Origin: Christensenella sp.
Lineage (GTDB): Bacteria; Bacillota; Clostridia; Christensenellales; CAG-917
Length of the DNA: 64,000 bases
NCBI GenBank assembly: GCA_022009775.1
Contig: CP091723.1
Coordinates: 62,001 to 126,000 of the forward strand
Direction of reading: 5' to 3'
The position numbers and the translations under genes are program-made. Shown here one piece after another: positions 1 to 9,286 of this stretch. The notes under the pieces are model-generated. The model made no database searches and was not told the DNA's origin. It saw only the letters and a list, made by a program, of their open reading frames with translations. Numbering within the stretch: the first letter of the stretch is position 1; every line of letters starts with the position of its first letter.

Positions 1-175
1 GTAAATAACAGTCAAAATATCGATAGTAAAATCGACAGTTAGAACGACAAGATAACATACGGTAATATAAACGGTAAAATAAGCGGAAAAATAAGCGGTT
101 AATTCGACGGTAAAACCATCCGAAAAATCGACGGTAAAATCGACAGTAAAACAATCCGTAAAATAATGATCGAAA
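1..175. repeat. Degenerate short direct repeats, AT-rich
   Basis: This stretch is built from loosely repeated units of about 10 to 14 bases around CGACGGTAAAA. Clear copies lie at 105-115, 129-139 and 141-151 (CGACAGTAAAA), with related CGGTAAAAT at 72-80 and 132-140. No open frame or RNA gene is visible. It could be a decayed minisatellite or the end of a repeat that continues left of the window. The function is unknown. Confidence 0.5.
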
Positions 176-722
176 TATGACTGGAAAACCAAAGAATCAA
201 AACAAATAATCGGATTTTTAGTTAAAGTTCAAAATTCGATAAAAATAATATATCAAGTGATATTAAAAATGAATGCACTATTTAGTGAGCATTTTACTAC
301 TATCATTTCGTAAAGCCCGTGTTTTGCGAATAGATTTATACGGAGAGTTTTGAGAAAAATCACTCTATTCTACTCTGAAAAAAAATAAATTTTTCAAAAA
401 AGTTATTATTATGTTTCACCCTAAACTCTTTGAAACGTGAGATTATGTTTTGATTGAATGATGTTTTTATTTGACGATATATTGTTCCTGCCGCGCTCAC
501 ATTTGTATCTTGGGATTTCGTGTCGCCTGTGCTTATATTTTAAAATAGTATTAACACGCACCTATATGCTTATTTCCGCATAAAAGATTTACTTTTTGAT
601 CTCTATTGTAAAAATGAACCGAGACTCAATGTTCGGTTCATTTATTTTCAAATATTCGTTTAGCAACAATTTTTGCAAATCTCTGCTTATAAAATTGTTG
701 ATTTTTTATAGTCGCTTTTAGA
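176..722. other. Non-coding AT-rich stretch
   Basis: No frame in this stretch looks like a gene. It contains an ATATCA-AG-TGATAT palindrome at 250-263, a motif that recurs in other gaps of the window, and a terminator-like hairpin at 612-643. The rest is AT-rich sequence in which I see nothing further. Confidence 0.5.
605..643 (-). terminator. Rho-independent terminator
   Basis: The arms AAATGAACCGA (612-622) and TCGGTTCATTT (633-643) form a perfect 11-bp stem with a 10-base loop. On the minus strand the hairpin runs into a short U tract. It lies about 80 bases past the stop of the endonuclease IV-like gene and probably ends that transcript and the upstream ribF-truB run. Confidence 0.65.
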
Positions 723-1601
723 TTATTGTCTGTTTGCGCTCAGTTTCATTGTTTCATAACAGTTTTTCATATACAGCGAATCTATCATTTGCGTCCCTGC
801 AGACTCACTCAACACGTGCGGCGTGAGATTGTTTTTCACAATTACTTCACAAAACGGCTCAAATTCAGGACCGTAAATCGTGTCTTCAAAGGTCAAGTGT
901 TTGATTTCACCTTTTGCACCGTACATTATTTTGCTGAAATGAATGTGCATATTTTTTGTTTTCTCTTCACCGATTCCGTCGAACATATCGTCGATTATAC
1001 GTTGAAAATCGTCTGCTGTTTTGAGTGCGCCGCCCCATAAACTGTTCACATGCCCGAAATCGACGCAAGGATAAACGTTTGGAGCAAGCGTGCAAAGCTC
1101 GACGACTTCCTTCACTGTCCCGATTTGAGCCTGTTTACCCATTGTCTCCGGACAAACGATGAGATCGTCGTCACCGTTTTGCTTGATGACTTCGAGAGCG
1201 CGCGCAAAATTATCTTTCGTACGTGCAAACGCTTCGTTTCTCGGTTGTTTTCCTTCAGCCCCCGGATGAAAAACACATCTAGATCCGTGAAAATGTCTGA
1301 GTGCTTTGAGCGACTGCGTCAAATATCCGATCGAATTGTCTGCTTTTTCTTGCTCAACGGACGCAAAATTGATGAAATATGGCGCGTGAACGCTCATTTC
1401 GATGCCAAACTCGTCCGCTTTTGCTCCGATTGCCTCGGCGGTTGCGTCACTTATGCGCACCCCCTTACCAAAGGAATATTCAAAAAGGTCAAGTCCCTTG
1501 TTTTTGAGCCATTCCGGCATCTGAATCGTTGCCGAATACCCTTCTTTTGCAAAAGTTTCGTCGTGCCCTGACGGACCGAAAGTTGCTTTATCGTAAGTCA
1601 T
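723..1601 (-). CDS. Endonuclease IV / xylose isomerase-like TIM barrel protein
   Basis: This 292-residue protein has the AP-endonuclease family 2 barrel. Metal-site motifs occur in family order: SVHAPYF near residue 70, FHPGA near 112, CPETMG near 149, CVDFGH near 179, HIHFSK near 220 and LSESAG near 266. These match the trinuclear zinc ligands of Nfo, whose members cut DNA at abasic sites. A sugar isomerase-like role cannot be excluded, because the fold is shared, so no symbol is given. The length is normal for Nfo (about 280-300). A clear ribosome site (AGGTGAC) precedes the ATG. It lies 21 bases after ribF in the same direction. Confidence 0.8.
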   Translation of the reverse strand: MTYDKATFGPSGHDETFAKEGYSATIQMPEWLKNKGLDLFEYSFGKGVRISDATAEAIGAKADEFGIEMSVHAPYFINFASVEQEKADNSIGYLTQSLKALRHFHGSRCVFHPGAEGKQPRNEAFARTKDNFARALEVIKQNGDDDLIVCPETMGKQAQIGTVKEVVELCTLAPNVYPCVDFGHVNSLWGGALKTADDFQRIIDDMFDGIGEEKTKNMHIHFSKIMYGAKGEIKHLTFEDTIYGPEFEPFCEVIVKNNLTPHVLSESAGTQMIDSLYMKNCYETMKLSANRQ

Positions 1602-1622
1602 AATGTCACCTATCTGTCGTTT

Positions 1623-2561
1623 TTAGCCTTGTATCTTTGCAAATTCAGCGCAATTTTGCAAAATACCGCGTATCTGTCGTTCGTCTTTTTCAAGTTGTGT
1701 TTTCAAATCGTCAACCGAATTGAATTTCGTAACGTCACGGGTGCGCTCGACAAAATAAACGATAACGTTTTTGCCGTACACATCCCCGTCAAAATCGAAA
1801 ATATACGTTTCAACGGACACACTGTTGTCGTTAAACGTCGGTTTGTTGCCTACGTTCGTCATTGACTCGTATATTTTTCCGTCAATATTGCAAAAAGTCG
1901 CATATATGCCGTCTTTGAGTGCCAATCGCAAACTGTCGGGAGCGATATTCACTGTCGGAAACCCCATTCCCGTGCCTTTATGTCTTGCATGTTGAACCAC
2001 TCCGCTCATGAAATAGGGAACGGCAAGATGCGAATTTAACTTCTTAACTTCACCGCTTTTTACTAGCGATTTAAGATAAGTCGTTGACAATTTTTCACCG
2101 CAAACAGTCTCAAAAGGCACTATGTTCAACACAATTCCGTGCTTTTCGCAATAATGTTTTAGCATATCGACGTTTCCGCCCGCATTCTTCCCGAACGTGT
2201 AATCCGCACCGACAACAATACATTTCACGTCGAAATTGCCGACGAGTTTGTCAAGAAAACCTTGCGGACTTGTTGACATAAAATCTTCGTTGAATTTTGC
2301 GCCTATAACTTCGTCGAGACCGAGTTTTTCCAAAATGAAAAGTCTATTTTCAAACGTACAAATCTGTTTATCTTTGCCGAAAAGCTCATTTGGGTCGTTA
2401 GAAAAAGTCAAAAGCGCACTTTCTACACCGTTGTCTTTTGCAAATTGTTTAGCACTTTCAACGAGCAAGGCGTGCCCCGTGTGAATACAATCAAAAAACC
2501 CGAGTGCGACTGCAATCGGTTTGTCGTATTGTTTTTCAAAATCAAGCACTTTAATCTTCAT
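1623..2561 (-). CDS. ribF: Bifunctional riboflavin kinase / FAD synthetase
   Basis: The 312-residue protein makes FMN from riboflavin and then FAD. The N-terminal adenylyltransferase part (about 1-180) shows ALGFFDCIHTGH, the nucleotidyl-transferase HxGH-like motif, and VVGADYTFGKNAGG. The C-terminal kinase part (about 185-305) shows the GTGMGFPTVNI signature and YESMTNVGNKPTF. The length is typical. It starts 8 bases after truB; truB-ribF adjacency is common in Bacillota, so co-transcription is likely. No FMN riboswitch is visible upstream. Confidence 0.95.
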   Translation of the reverse strand: MKIKVLDFEKQYDKPIAVALGFFDCIHTGHALLVESAKQFAKDNGVESALLTFSNDPNELFGKDKQICTFENRLFILEKLGLDEVIGAKFNEDFMSTSPQGFLDKLVGNFDVKCIVVGADYTFGKNAGGNVDMLKHYCEKHGIVLNIVPFETVCGEKLSTTYLKSLVKSGEVKKLNSHLAVPYFMSGVVQHARHKGTGMGFPTVNIAPDSLRLALKDGIYATFCNIDGKIYESMTNVGNKPTFNDNSVSVETYIFDFDGDVYGKNVIVYFVERTRDVTKFNSVDDLKTQLEKDERQIRGILQNCAEFAKIQG

Positions 2562-2568
2562 ATCGTTA

Positions 2569-3471
2569 TTATAGCCTTGTTTTCAATCTAAGCAATCCGT
2601 CTTCGTTTTCGCCGATTGCAACGATTTCACCATTGAATTTTACAAGGAATAAACCGCTCGGCATATCGTCAAACGGCAACTTTACACCGTTGAGTACCTT
2701 TTTCGCAAATTGTTCGTCAAGATCGAAGCAATCACAGTCACAAAGCACGTCGCCTATGTTTTTCAGGTATCTAAAAGGTTCTTTTTCAAATTCTTCAAGC
2801 GTAACTGCATCTTCAAATACAAAATTGCCGCTTTGAATTCTGTTTATCGAACTCATATATCCGACCGTGCCGAGAGCGTGAGCAACGTCGCGCGCAATCG
2901 AACGGATATATGTACCGCTCGAACACGCAATTTCAAAAGCGTATTCGTTTTCGGATAATACGTAATTTCCGTTTGCAAGATGAGCGACTCCGTCCACTGC
3001 TTCGATGAGTTTTACGTGTATTATGTTGATGCGTTTTGGGGCGAGATTAACCGTTTTCCCTTCTCGCGCCAAATCGTAAGCGCGTTTCCCGTCAACGGAT
3101 TTCGCACTGTATTGCGGCGGTATCTGGTCAATTTCTCCGCAATATGAAGAGACAAAAGCAAATATTTGCTCTTTTGTTGGCAAAATGTCGCTTGTTTCAA
3201 CCACTTTGCCTACTCCGTCCAAAGTGTCGGTTTCTTTTCCGAAAACAAAAGTTGCCTGATACACTTTTGTTTTATCTTGCATAAAATCGAAAAGTCTCGT
3301 TGCAGTTCCGACGGCAACAGGCAAAACTCCCGAACCTTGCGGATCGAGTGTGCCGAGATGTCCGACTTTCTGTTTTTCACCGCTCGCTCTACGCAAAATG
3401 CCGCGAACTTTCACGACCACGTCGCTTGACGTCATACCGAGCGGTTTGTTGATATTTACGAAACCCTTCAT
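2569..3471 (-). CDS. truB: tRNA pseudouridine(55) synthase
   Basis: TruB makes pseudouridine 55 in the T loop of tRNAs. The N-terminus reads GFVNINKPLGMTSSD, as in the family. The catalytic motif GHLGTLDPQGSGVLP has the nucleophile Asp43. KVYQATFVFGKETDT and SSGTYIRSIARD are further family blocks. The C-terminal part (about 240-300) is a short PUA-like region. At 300 residues it is normal in length. It follows nrnA after a 104-base gap, in the usual rbfA-nrnA-truB-ribF order. Confidence 0.95.
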   Translation of the reverse strand: MKGFVNINKPLGMTSSDVVVKVRGILRRASGEKQKVGHLGTLDPQGSGVLPVAVGTATRLFDFMQDKTKVYQATFVFGKETDTLDGVGKVVETSDILPTKEQIFAFVSSYCGEIDQIPPQYSAKSVDGKRAYDLAREGKTVNLAPKRINIIHVKLIEAVDGVAHLANGNYVLSENEYAFEIACSSGTYIRSIARDVAHALGTVGYMSSINRIQSGNFVFEDAVTLEEFEKEPFRYLKNIGDVLCDCDCFDLDEQFAKKVLNGVKLPFDDMPSGLFLVKFNGEIVAIGENEDGLLRLKTRL

Positions 3472-3575
3472 GTCTATTTGATTGTCATATTTGAAAATTC
3501 AAATATAACTTGTCGTTTCCGTTTTTATATCGAGACAAAATGCATGTATTGCATATTGTCGTCGTTTTCGATATT

Positions 3576-4535
3576 CTAATAAAGTAAATTTGATGCAAGT
3601 CGCACGAGTTTTTCAACTATATCTTCCATATATCCGTTGACTCTGCAACCTGCCGCGTTTTTGTGTCCGCCCCCGCCGAACTCGTTTGCTATTTCGATTG
3701 CATTGACTTCACCTTTGGTGCGAATGCTTAATTTGAAATTGTGAGTGCCGACCTGCGACAAACAAAGCGCAACTTCCACGCTATTGATGTCAAGAAGTTC
3801 GTTGACTATGCCTTCACTGTCGCTTTGCGTTGCACCGGATTTTGTAAAATCGTCGATTGTTATCGCAATCACGGCAATTCTGTTGTCATGGAAAAACCGA
3901 GCCTTTGACAAAGCAATCGCTTTGAGTTTGAAACGCTCGAAGGTAGTTGACCTGAAAACCTTGTAGATAACGTCCGCACCGTCGAAGTCATATTCCAGAA
4001 GCTCGCAAGCGATCTCGTGCGTGCGTTTGGTCGTGTTGGGCAACGTAAAGCAGCAACTGTCCGTAACGATGCCCGAAAAAAGCAACTCGGCAACGTGATC
4101 GTCAATGCCCTTAAGCTCTTTTGCAAGCTCAAAAACTATCTCGGCGCATGCGCTTGCAGACGAATCGACATAGCAAAGCGCCGCAAATCGTCTAAAAGAC
4201 GCATGGTGGTCTATGGCGATTGTAGATTTTGCAGCCAAAAAAGATTTCATGCATTGTCCGAGTCTGTCAAGATCGCTGCAATCGACGCTTATTGCAAGCT
4301 CGTGAACGCGTTTTTCGGGAAAAGATACGCATTCACTTGCGTACATGCACTTATATTTGTCCGGCACAGGCGTGTCGCAATAACAAACCACCGTTTTACC
4401 TTTGTTTTTCAGCAAAACGTAAAGCGCAAGCATACTGCCGAGTGCGTCACCGTCCGGATTTGTGTGACAATATACGGCAATATCGCTTGCGTGAGAAATT
4501 TGTTTTGCGATTTCGCTTATCGAATTGTTGTGCAT
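3576..4535 (-). CDS. nrnA: DHH-family bifunctional oligoribonuclease / pAp phosphatase
   Basis: This 319-residue DHH/DHHA1 phosphoesterase degrades short oligonucleotides (nanoRNA) and dephosphorylates 3'-phosphoadenosine 5'-phosphate in characterised NrnA proteins. Visible motifs are YCHTNPDGDALGS near residue 22, SVDCSD near 85, AIDHHASF near 110 (the DHH box) and the C-terminal DHHA1 motif GGGGHKNAAGC near 288. Its place between rbfA and truB matches NrnA in many Bacillota. The stop lies 40 bases after a gene gap, and the start is 9 bases after rbfA. Confidence 0.92.
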   Translation of the reverse strand: MHNNSISEIAKQISHASDIAVYCHTNPDGDALGSMLALYVLLKNKGKTVVCYCDTPVPDKYKCMYASECVSFPEKRVHELAISVDCSDLDRLGQCMKSFLAAKSTIAIDHHASFRRFAALCYVDSSASACAEIVFELAKELKGIDDHVAELLFSGIVTDSCCFTLPNTTKRTHEIACELLEYDFDGADVIYKVFRSTTFERFKLKAIALSKARFFHDNRIAVIAITIDDFTKSGATQSDSEGIVNELLDINSVEVALCLSQVGTHNFKLSIRTKGEVNAIEIANEFGGGGHKNAAGCRVNGYMEDIVEKLVRLASNLLY

Positions 4536-4544
4536 CGGTTTTGA

Positions 4545-4958
4545 TTATTCCGCGTCTTTTTGAGCATCTAATTCGGCATCATTGCTATTTTGAGCGACGC
4601 GTTCGCTTTCTTCGCGCTTAATTCGAGCAAGAATACCGTCAATCTTTATGCTGTAATCCACGCTATCGTCAATGATGAAGTTCAGTTCAGGCAAAAGTCT
4701 GATTTGCACGGCGTCTTTCAGCATATTGCGGATGAAAGAGCGCGATCTGCAAATGGTGTAATAGGCTTCTTGCACGTCTTCTTTGTTTTTTGCATAGATT
4801 GACAAATACACTTTCGCGTATTTGAGATCGGGCGTGGTGTAAACCTTGGTCACGCCGACGATTGCGTCTTTAAGACGCGGATCTTTGATGTCTTCGGCGA
4901 TGACCTTGGTTATTTGTTTTGCGAGTTCAGCGTTGACTCGCTCCATTTTAATCTTCAT
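4545..4958 (-). CDS. rbfA: 30S ribosome-binding factor A
   Basis: RbfA is a KH-fold factor for late 30S maturation and 16S 5'-end processing. Family blocks are IAEDIKDPRL near residue 20, a TTPDLKYAKVYLSIY strand and the LLPELNFIIDDSVDYSIKID tail. I start at the ATG encoding MKIKMERVN, which overlaps the infB end by 11 bases; the ATG at 4946, just after the infB stop, is an equally simple start. A longer frame reaches 4997 but would overlap infB by 50 bases. The C-terminus carries an extra acidic, Ala-rich tail (about 15 residues). Confidence 0.9.
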   Translation of the reverse strand: MKIKMERVNAELAKQITKVIAEDIKDPRLKDAIVGVTKVYTTPDLKYAKVYLSIYAKNKEDVQEAYYTICRSRSFIRNMLKDAVQIRLLPELNFIIDDSVDYSIKIDGILARIKREESERVAQNSNDAELDAQKDAE

Positions 4959-7680
4959 TCGTTTGCTCCATTGTGAAGGCTTCAATGACGTCGTCAACCT
5001 TCACGTCTTGATAGTTTTGAAGCATTATGCCACAATCGAAGTTCTTCGCCATTTCTTTGACGTCGTCTTTTCCGTGTCGTAAGGACGCAATCTCGCCCGT
5101 ATATTCCACCTTGCCGTTGCGTATAAGTCTCGCTTTCGCTCCGCGAACGATTTTGCCGTCGGTGACGTGGCAACCTGCGATAGTGCCGACACCGCTGATT
5201 TTGAAGAGTTCGCGAATTTCCGCAGATCCGAGAATGACTTCTTGAAACTTTGGATCGAGCATACCCTTGACAGCCTTTTCGATGTCTTCGATAGCATTGT
5301 AAATGATGTTGTAGAATCTGATATCGATATGTTTTTGTGCGGCGAGTTGTTTTGCGTTGGTGTCCGGGCGGACGTTGAATCCGATGATAATCGCACCTGA
5401 AGTTTCTGCAAGCAAAACATCGCTTTCTTTGATTCCGCCGACTGCGGCGTGAATGATATCGATGTTGACTTCTTCGTTGCCGAGTTTTGCAAGCGATTGT
5501 TTGACCGCTTCGACAGAGCCTTGAACGTCCGCTTTGATGATGAGTTTGACGGATTTGAGTTCGCCTTTGGAAATCTTGTCGAACAAATCGTTGAGAGACA
5601 CTGCGGTGTTCTCATTCTGATTTGCGGCGAGCTTAAGTTTTCTCTCCTCGGCGAGTTCTCTTGCAAACTTTTCGTCTGCAACGACGTCGATACGATCGCC
5701 CGCTTCGGGAACGTCATCCCAACCGGTAACGGAAACCGGAGTCGACGGGCCCGCTTTCTTGACTTTTCTGCCCTTGTCGTCAATCATCGCGCGAATCTTG
5801 CCCGTGCATACGCCTGCAACGACATTGTCTCCGACGTGCAAAGTGCCGGTTTGAACAAGGATAGTTGCGATTTTGCCAAGTCCTTTGTCGAGTTTTGCTT
5901 CGATGATCGTACCGCGAGCATTTCTGTTCGGGTTGGCTCTTAGTTCTTCAACTTCTGCGCGGACGAGAATTTGTTCGAGCAATTCTTCAACGCCCATACC
6001 CGTTTTTGCAGAAACTCTGACGACGGGAGTATCTCCGCCCCATTCTTCGGGGGTTACGCCGTTTTCCGCGAGTTGCGAAAGAACTCTGTCGGGATTTGCG
6101 CCCGCTCTGTCCATCTTATTGAGAGCAACGATAATAGGCACGTTTGCCTGTCTTGCGTGGCTGATTGCTTCTATGGTTTGCGGCATGATACCGTCATCAG
6201 CCGCGACGACGAGAATCGCAATATCCGTAACCTGCGCACCGCGAGCACGCATTGACGTGAACGCTTCGTGACCCGGCGTATCAAGGAACGTAATCGGAGA
6301 GCCGTTGAGCGTGACCGTATACGCACCGATATGCTGGGTTATGCCGCCTGCTTCGCCGCCCGTAACGTTGGTCTTTCTGATGTAGTCGAGAAGAGACGTT
6401 TTGCCGTGGTCGACGTGTCCCATAATGGTGACGATAGGCGGACGCGGAACGAGATTTTCAAGTTCTTCTTCATCGTCCACTTCGAGTTGCGCCGTAAGCG
6501 TGTCTTCGAGCGTAACATCGGGTTTGTATTCGAGTTTGATGCCGAATTCGTCCGCAACGAGTTCCGCCGTGGCAAAGTCGATGCTGTCGTTTATCGTCTT
6601 CATTATGCCGAGAACGAAAAGTGTCTTGACGATTTCCGCTGCAGATTTGCCGATCTTCTCGCTCAAAGTCTTGATTGACACGGGGTCTGTCGTGATAACG
6701 GCGTTTTCAATGATAACGGTTGCAGAGTTGCCACCGCCGCGGTTCTTGTTGACCTTGTAGTTGCGCACAACCACTTCACCGTCTTCGTCATATGAAATCC
6801 TGTCGTCGACGATATAACCTTTTTTGAGCAACGCGCGCTTGTTCATCGTGCGATCGTCAAACTTATTGCTGTTTGCGTTTGCGTTTTGCTTGCCGTTGTT
6901 CTTGCCTTTTGGGGCAGCAGGTTTAGGAGGAAATTGCTGTGCAACGTTTGCAAGATTAGGCGTGCCCTGACCGGGGCGACGTGCGACTTGCGCTCCCGCT
7001 TGACCGCTTCTCTGACCTTGTCCGCCTTGACCTTGCGGTCTGTCTTGTCTATTCGGACGCGGTTGCTGATAACCGCCCTGTCCGAACACGCGGGTCTGTA
7101 CTTTCGGCTTCGGCGTTGGCGGAACGTAAATTCTGCGCACTTCGCCGTTGGGAAGAATTTCGGAAGTCTCCTGCACCATATCGTTGAGAGATTTGTTCGC
7201 TTCGGGAGCAGGCTTTTGTTCTTGCTTTGCCTTTTGCTCTTTTTGCGGTTTTTGTTCCTGCGCTTTCTGCGCAGCAGGTTTTTGAGCGGGTTTTTCGGCT
7301 TTCGGTGCTTCTTTTTGCACGTCTTCTTTCACCGCTTCTGCCTTGACTTCTTTCTCTTCCGTCTTCGTTTGGGCGGGAGCCGCTTTCGTTTCCTTTTCGG
7401 TTGCGACTTCGACTTTCGCTTCAACCTTTTCTACGGGCTTTGCGACTTCTTCCGACTTCACTTCTACGGTTTTAGTCTCTTCCGCTTTCTGCTCGGCTTT
7501 GAGTTTTTCTTCCTTTGCTTTTGCCACAAGTGCGTCGCGTTTTGCTTTTATGGACGCCATAATGACGCTTGCTCTCGATTTTTCGCGAGAGATAGCGGTA
7601 GAAAGTTCCGCAATAGCGGATTTGTACTCACCGAGTTTTTTCACGGGATCAACTGTTGTTTCTTTTTTGATTTCGGGCAT
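4948..7680 (-). CDS. infB: Translation initiation factor IF-2
   Basis: This 910-residue GTPase delivers initiator fMet-tRNA to the 30S subunit. Residues 1-260 are low-complexity Lys/Glu/Ala/Pro/Gln/Gly sequence, the expected variable N domain. An IF2_N domain lies about 325-385. The G domain shows GHVDHGKT (421-428), DTPGH (467-471) and NKMD (521-524). Domain II, the IF-2 middle domain and the C-terminal initiator-binding domain (GVGTIAGCHVTDG) follow. The start ATG has a clear ribosome site (TGAGGTG). A further upstream frame of 30 codons is not needed. The ylxQ stop lies 2 bases upstream, as in the standard nusA-infB operon. Confidence 0.97.
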   Translation of the reverse strand: MPEIKKETTVDPVKKLGEYKSAIAELSTAISREKSRASVIMASIKAKRDALVAKAKEEKLKAEQKAEETKTVEVKSEEVAKPVEKVEAKVEVATEKETKAAPAQTKTEEKEVKAEAVKEDVQKEAPKAEKPAQKPAAQKAQEQKPQKEQKAKQEQKPAPEANKSLNDMVQETSEILPNGEVRRIYVPPTPKPKVQTRVFGQGGYQQPRPNRQDRPQGQGGQGQRSGQAGAQVARRPGQGTPNLANVAQQFPPKPAAPKGKNNGKQNANANSNKFDDRTMNKRALLKKGYIVDDRISYDEDGEVVVRNYKVNKNRGGGNSATVIIENAVITTDPVSIKTLSEKIGKSAAEIVKTLFVLGIMKTINDSIDFATAELVADEFGIKLEYKPDVTLEDTLTAQLEVDDEEELENLVPRPPIVTIMGHVDHGKTSLLDYIRKTNVTGGEAGGITQHIGAYTVTLNGSPITFLDTPGHEAFTSMRARGAQVTDIAILVVAADDGIMPQTIEAISHARQANVPIIVALNKMDRAGANPDRVLSQLAENGVTPEEWGGDTPVVRVSAKTGMGVEELLEQILVRAEVEELRANPNRNARGTIIEAKLDKGLGKIATILVQTGTLHVGDNVVAGVCTGKIRAMIDDKGRKVKKAGPSTPVSVTGWDDVPEAGDRIDVVADEKFARELAEERKLKLAANQNENTAVSLNDLFDKISKGELKSVKLIIKADVQGSVEAVKQSLAKLGNEEVNIDIIHAAVGGIKESDVLLAETSGAIIIGFNVRPDTNAKQLAAQKHIDIRFYNIIYNAIEDIEKAVKGMLDPKFQEVILGSAEIRELFKISGVGTIAGCHVTDGKIVRGAKARLIRNGKVEYTGEIASLRHGKDDVKEMAKNFDCGIMLQNYQDVKVDDVIEAFTMEQTNED

Positions 7681-7682
7681 AT

Positions 7683-7961
7683 TCACCTCAATAAACTGAT
7701 AATTGCGTTTGCCAAGCCGTCGTTTGACACTGCAACGGCGTTCACACCGTCGCGGTGCAATGCCTGGCAAAGACCGTCAACGACGAACACGGGACGGTCG
7801 GACAACTTCGCCAATATCCTTTCCTTATACTTATCGCTCGCTTCGCTCGATACGAGAACGACTTTCGCCTGCTTTTTCTTTTCGCATATAATTTCTTCGC
7901 CGTAAAGCACGCAACCTGCGCGTTGTGCAAGTCCTATATACGATTTGATTTTGTCAGTCAT
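7683..7961 (-). CDS. ylxQ: L7Ae-family ribosomal/RNA-binding protein YlxQ
   Basis: A 92-residue protein of the L7Ae/L30e family. The N-terminal block KIKSYIGLAQRAGCVLYGEE and the VVLVSSEAS core are typical of YlxQ, which sits between ylxR and infB in Bacillota. The family binds kink-turn RNA; the role of YlxQ itself is not well defined. The start chosen (MTDK) overlaps the end of rnpM by 8 bases. A longer frame would run through the whole of the next gene. Confidence 0.88.
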   Translation of the reverse strand: MTDKIKSYIGLAQRAGCVLYGEEIICEKKKQAKVVLVSSEASDKYKERILAKLSDRPVFVVDGLCQALHRDGVNAVAVSNDGLANAIISLLR

Positions 7962-8202
7962 CGATTTCTCCGTATATCTCGTCTCCGACGTTCTGTCTGA
8001 ATGCGGAATTGAGCATTTTTTTCTTGATAAGTTTTGCTTTGCACTCGCCGCTTTCATGCACCCAAACGCCCCTGCCTTCCGCTTTTTTCGAGCGGTCGAC
8101 GCAAACTTTTCCGTCCTTGTCCATAAAAAAACGTATCATTTCGGATTTGTCGGCGTGTTCGTGACACACAATGCACCTGCGAGTGTTTTTCGGATTTGAC
8201 AT
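7954..8202 (-). CDS. rnpM: YlxR family protein (RNase P modulator RnpM)
   Basis: An 82-residue protein with the YlxR signature: the RRCIVCHEHADKSEMIRF block near the N-terminus and GRGVWVH in the middle. YlxR homologues bind RNA, and the B. subtilis protein has been reported to bind and modulate RNase P. The gene sits 1 base after nusA and overlaps ylxQ, so it is part of the nusA-infB operon. Length and gene order are standard. Confidence 0.88.
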   Translation of the reverse strand: MSNPKNTRRCIVCHEHADKSEMIRFFMDKDGKVCVDRSKKAEGRGVWVHESGECKAKLIKKKMLNSAFRQNVGDEIYGEIDD

Positions 8203-8203
8203 A

Positions 8204-9274
8204 TTAGTCTTCCTTTTGCTCCTCTGCGTCTTGATTGAGCGTGGAATAAGGTTTGACGTCTATCTTCCAGCCCGTAAGTTTTGCGGCAAGACGAGCGTTT
8301 TGTCCGCTTCTGCCGATTGCAAGAGAGAGTTTCTCGTCCGGGACGATAACTTTTGCGTTCTTCTCTTCTTCGTTGATGGAGACCATAAGCACTTGTGCCG
8401 GGCTGAGTGCGCGTGCGATATATTCGATGGGGTCTTCACAATATTCGATGACGTCGATTTTTTCGCCGCCGAGTTCCGCCACGACTGCGTTTACGCGGAC
8501 GCCCTTGTTGCCGATGCAGCTACCCACTGCGTCAACGTTGGGATCTTCGCTGCTGACTGCAAGTTTGGTTCTGAATCCCGCTTCGCGAACGATGCTGTTG
8601 ATCTTCACAAGACCTGCCTTGATTTCGGGAACTTCCATTTCAAAGAGTCTGCGAACAAAACCCGCCGAACTTCTTGACACGATAACTTGTGCTCCATGCG
8701 CGCCGTCACGAATCTTCTTTACGTACACTTTAATCACGTCGTTGACATTGTACGTCTCGGTGGGCACTTGGTCTTGTTGCATCATCACGCCTTCCATTTG
8801 CGTGCCGGTGATTTCGACATAGACGGTGTTGCCTTCCTTGCGGCGAACGATTGCGCTGAGAATTTCACCCGTGCGTTGGCTCATTTCGTCCAAAACGAGA
8901 TTCTTCTTGTAGTCGTTGATGCGTTGCAAAATGACTTGTTTTGCGGTTTGAGCGGCGATACGAGAGAAATCCTTGGGCGTGATATCTTCGATTACGACGT
9001 CGCCGAGATTGTATTTCTTGTCGATGTCGCGAGCGTCTTCGAGAGAGATTTGCGATTCTTCGTCTTCCACTTCTTCAACGACGAGTTTGTGTGCGTACAC
9101 TTTGTACGTCATCTTCTCTTCGTTAAGGCGAACGGAAATCTGGCTCGCAAAACCGTATTCTTTCTTGTAAGCGGACACGAGACCCGCTTCGATGGATTCA
9201 ATCATCGATTCTTTGGGAATACGTTGTTCTCTTTCAAGGTCGTCAAGTGCCTGAAAGAACTCTTTGTTCATCAT
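8204..9274 (-). CDS. nusA: Transcription termination/antitermination protein NusA
   Basis: NusA (356 residues) binds RNA polymerase and modulates pausing and termination. The order is the N-terminal polymerase-binding domain (1-125), an S1 domain (about 133-200, GEILSAIVRRKEGNTVYVEI), KH1 (about 210-270, with DPNVDAVGSCIGNKGVRV) and KH2 (about 280-345, with LSLAIGRSGQNARLAAKLTGW). It lacks the acidic repeats of proteobacterial NusA, as usual in Bacillota. AGGAGG stands 7 bases before the first ATG; a second ATG follows at once. rimP ends 12 bases upstream. Confidence 0.96.
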   Translation of the reverse strand: MMNKEFFQALDDLEREQRIPKESMIESIEAGLVSAYKKEYGFASQISVRLNEEKMTYKVYAHKLVVEEVEDEESQISLEDARDIDKKYNLGDVVIEDITPKDFSRIAAQTAKQVILQRINDYKKNLVLDEMSQRTGEILSAIVRRKEGNTVYVEITGTQMEGVMMQQDQVPTETYNVNDVIKVYVKKIRDGAHGAQVIVSRSSAGFVRRLFEMEVPEIKAGLVKINSIVREAGFRTKLAVSSEDPNVDAVGSCIGNKGVRVNAVVAELGGEKIDVIEYCEDPIEYIARALSPAQVLMVSINEEEKNAKVIVPDEKLSLAIGRSGQNARLAAKLTGWKIDVKPYSTLNQDAEEQKED

Positions 9275-9286
9275 GGTAGTTTCCTC

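Noticed and set aside
6886..7905. Long plus-strand frame (339 codons) opposite infB
   Set aside because: It is a shadow of the low-complexity N-terminus of IF-2; the product is a Phe/Leu/Arg run with no domain, and infB is certain.
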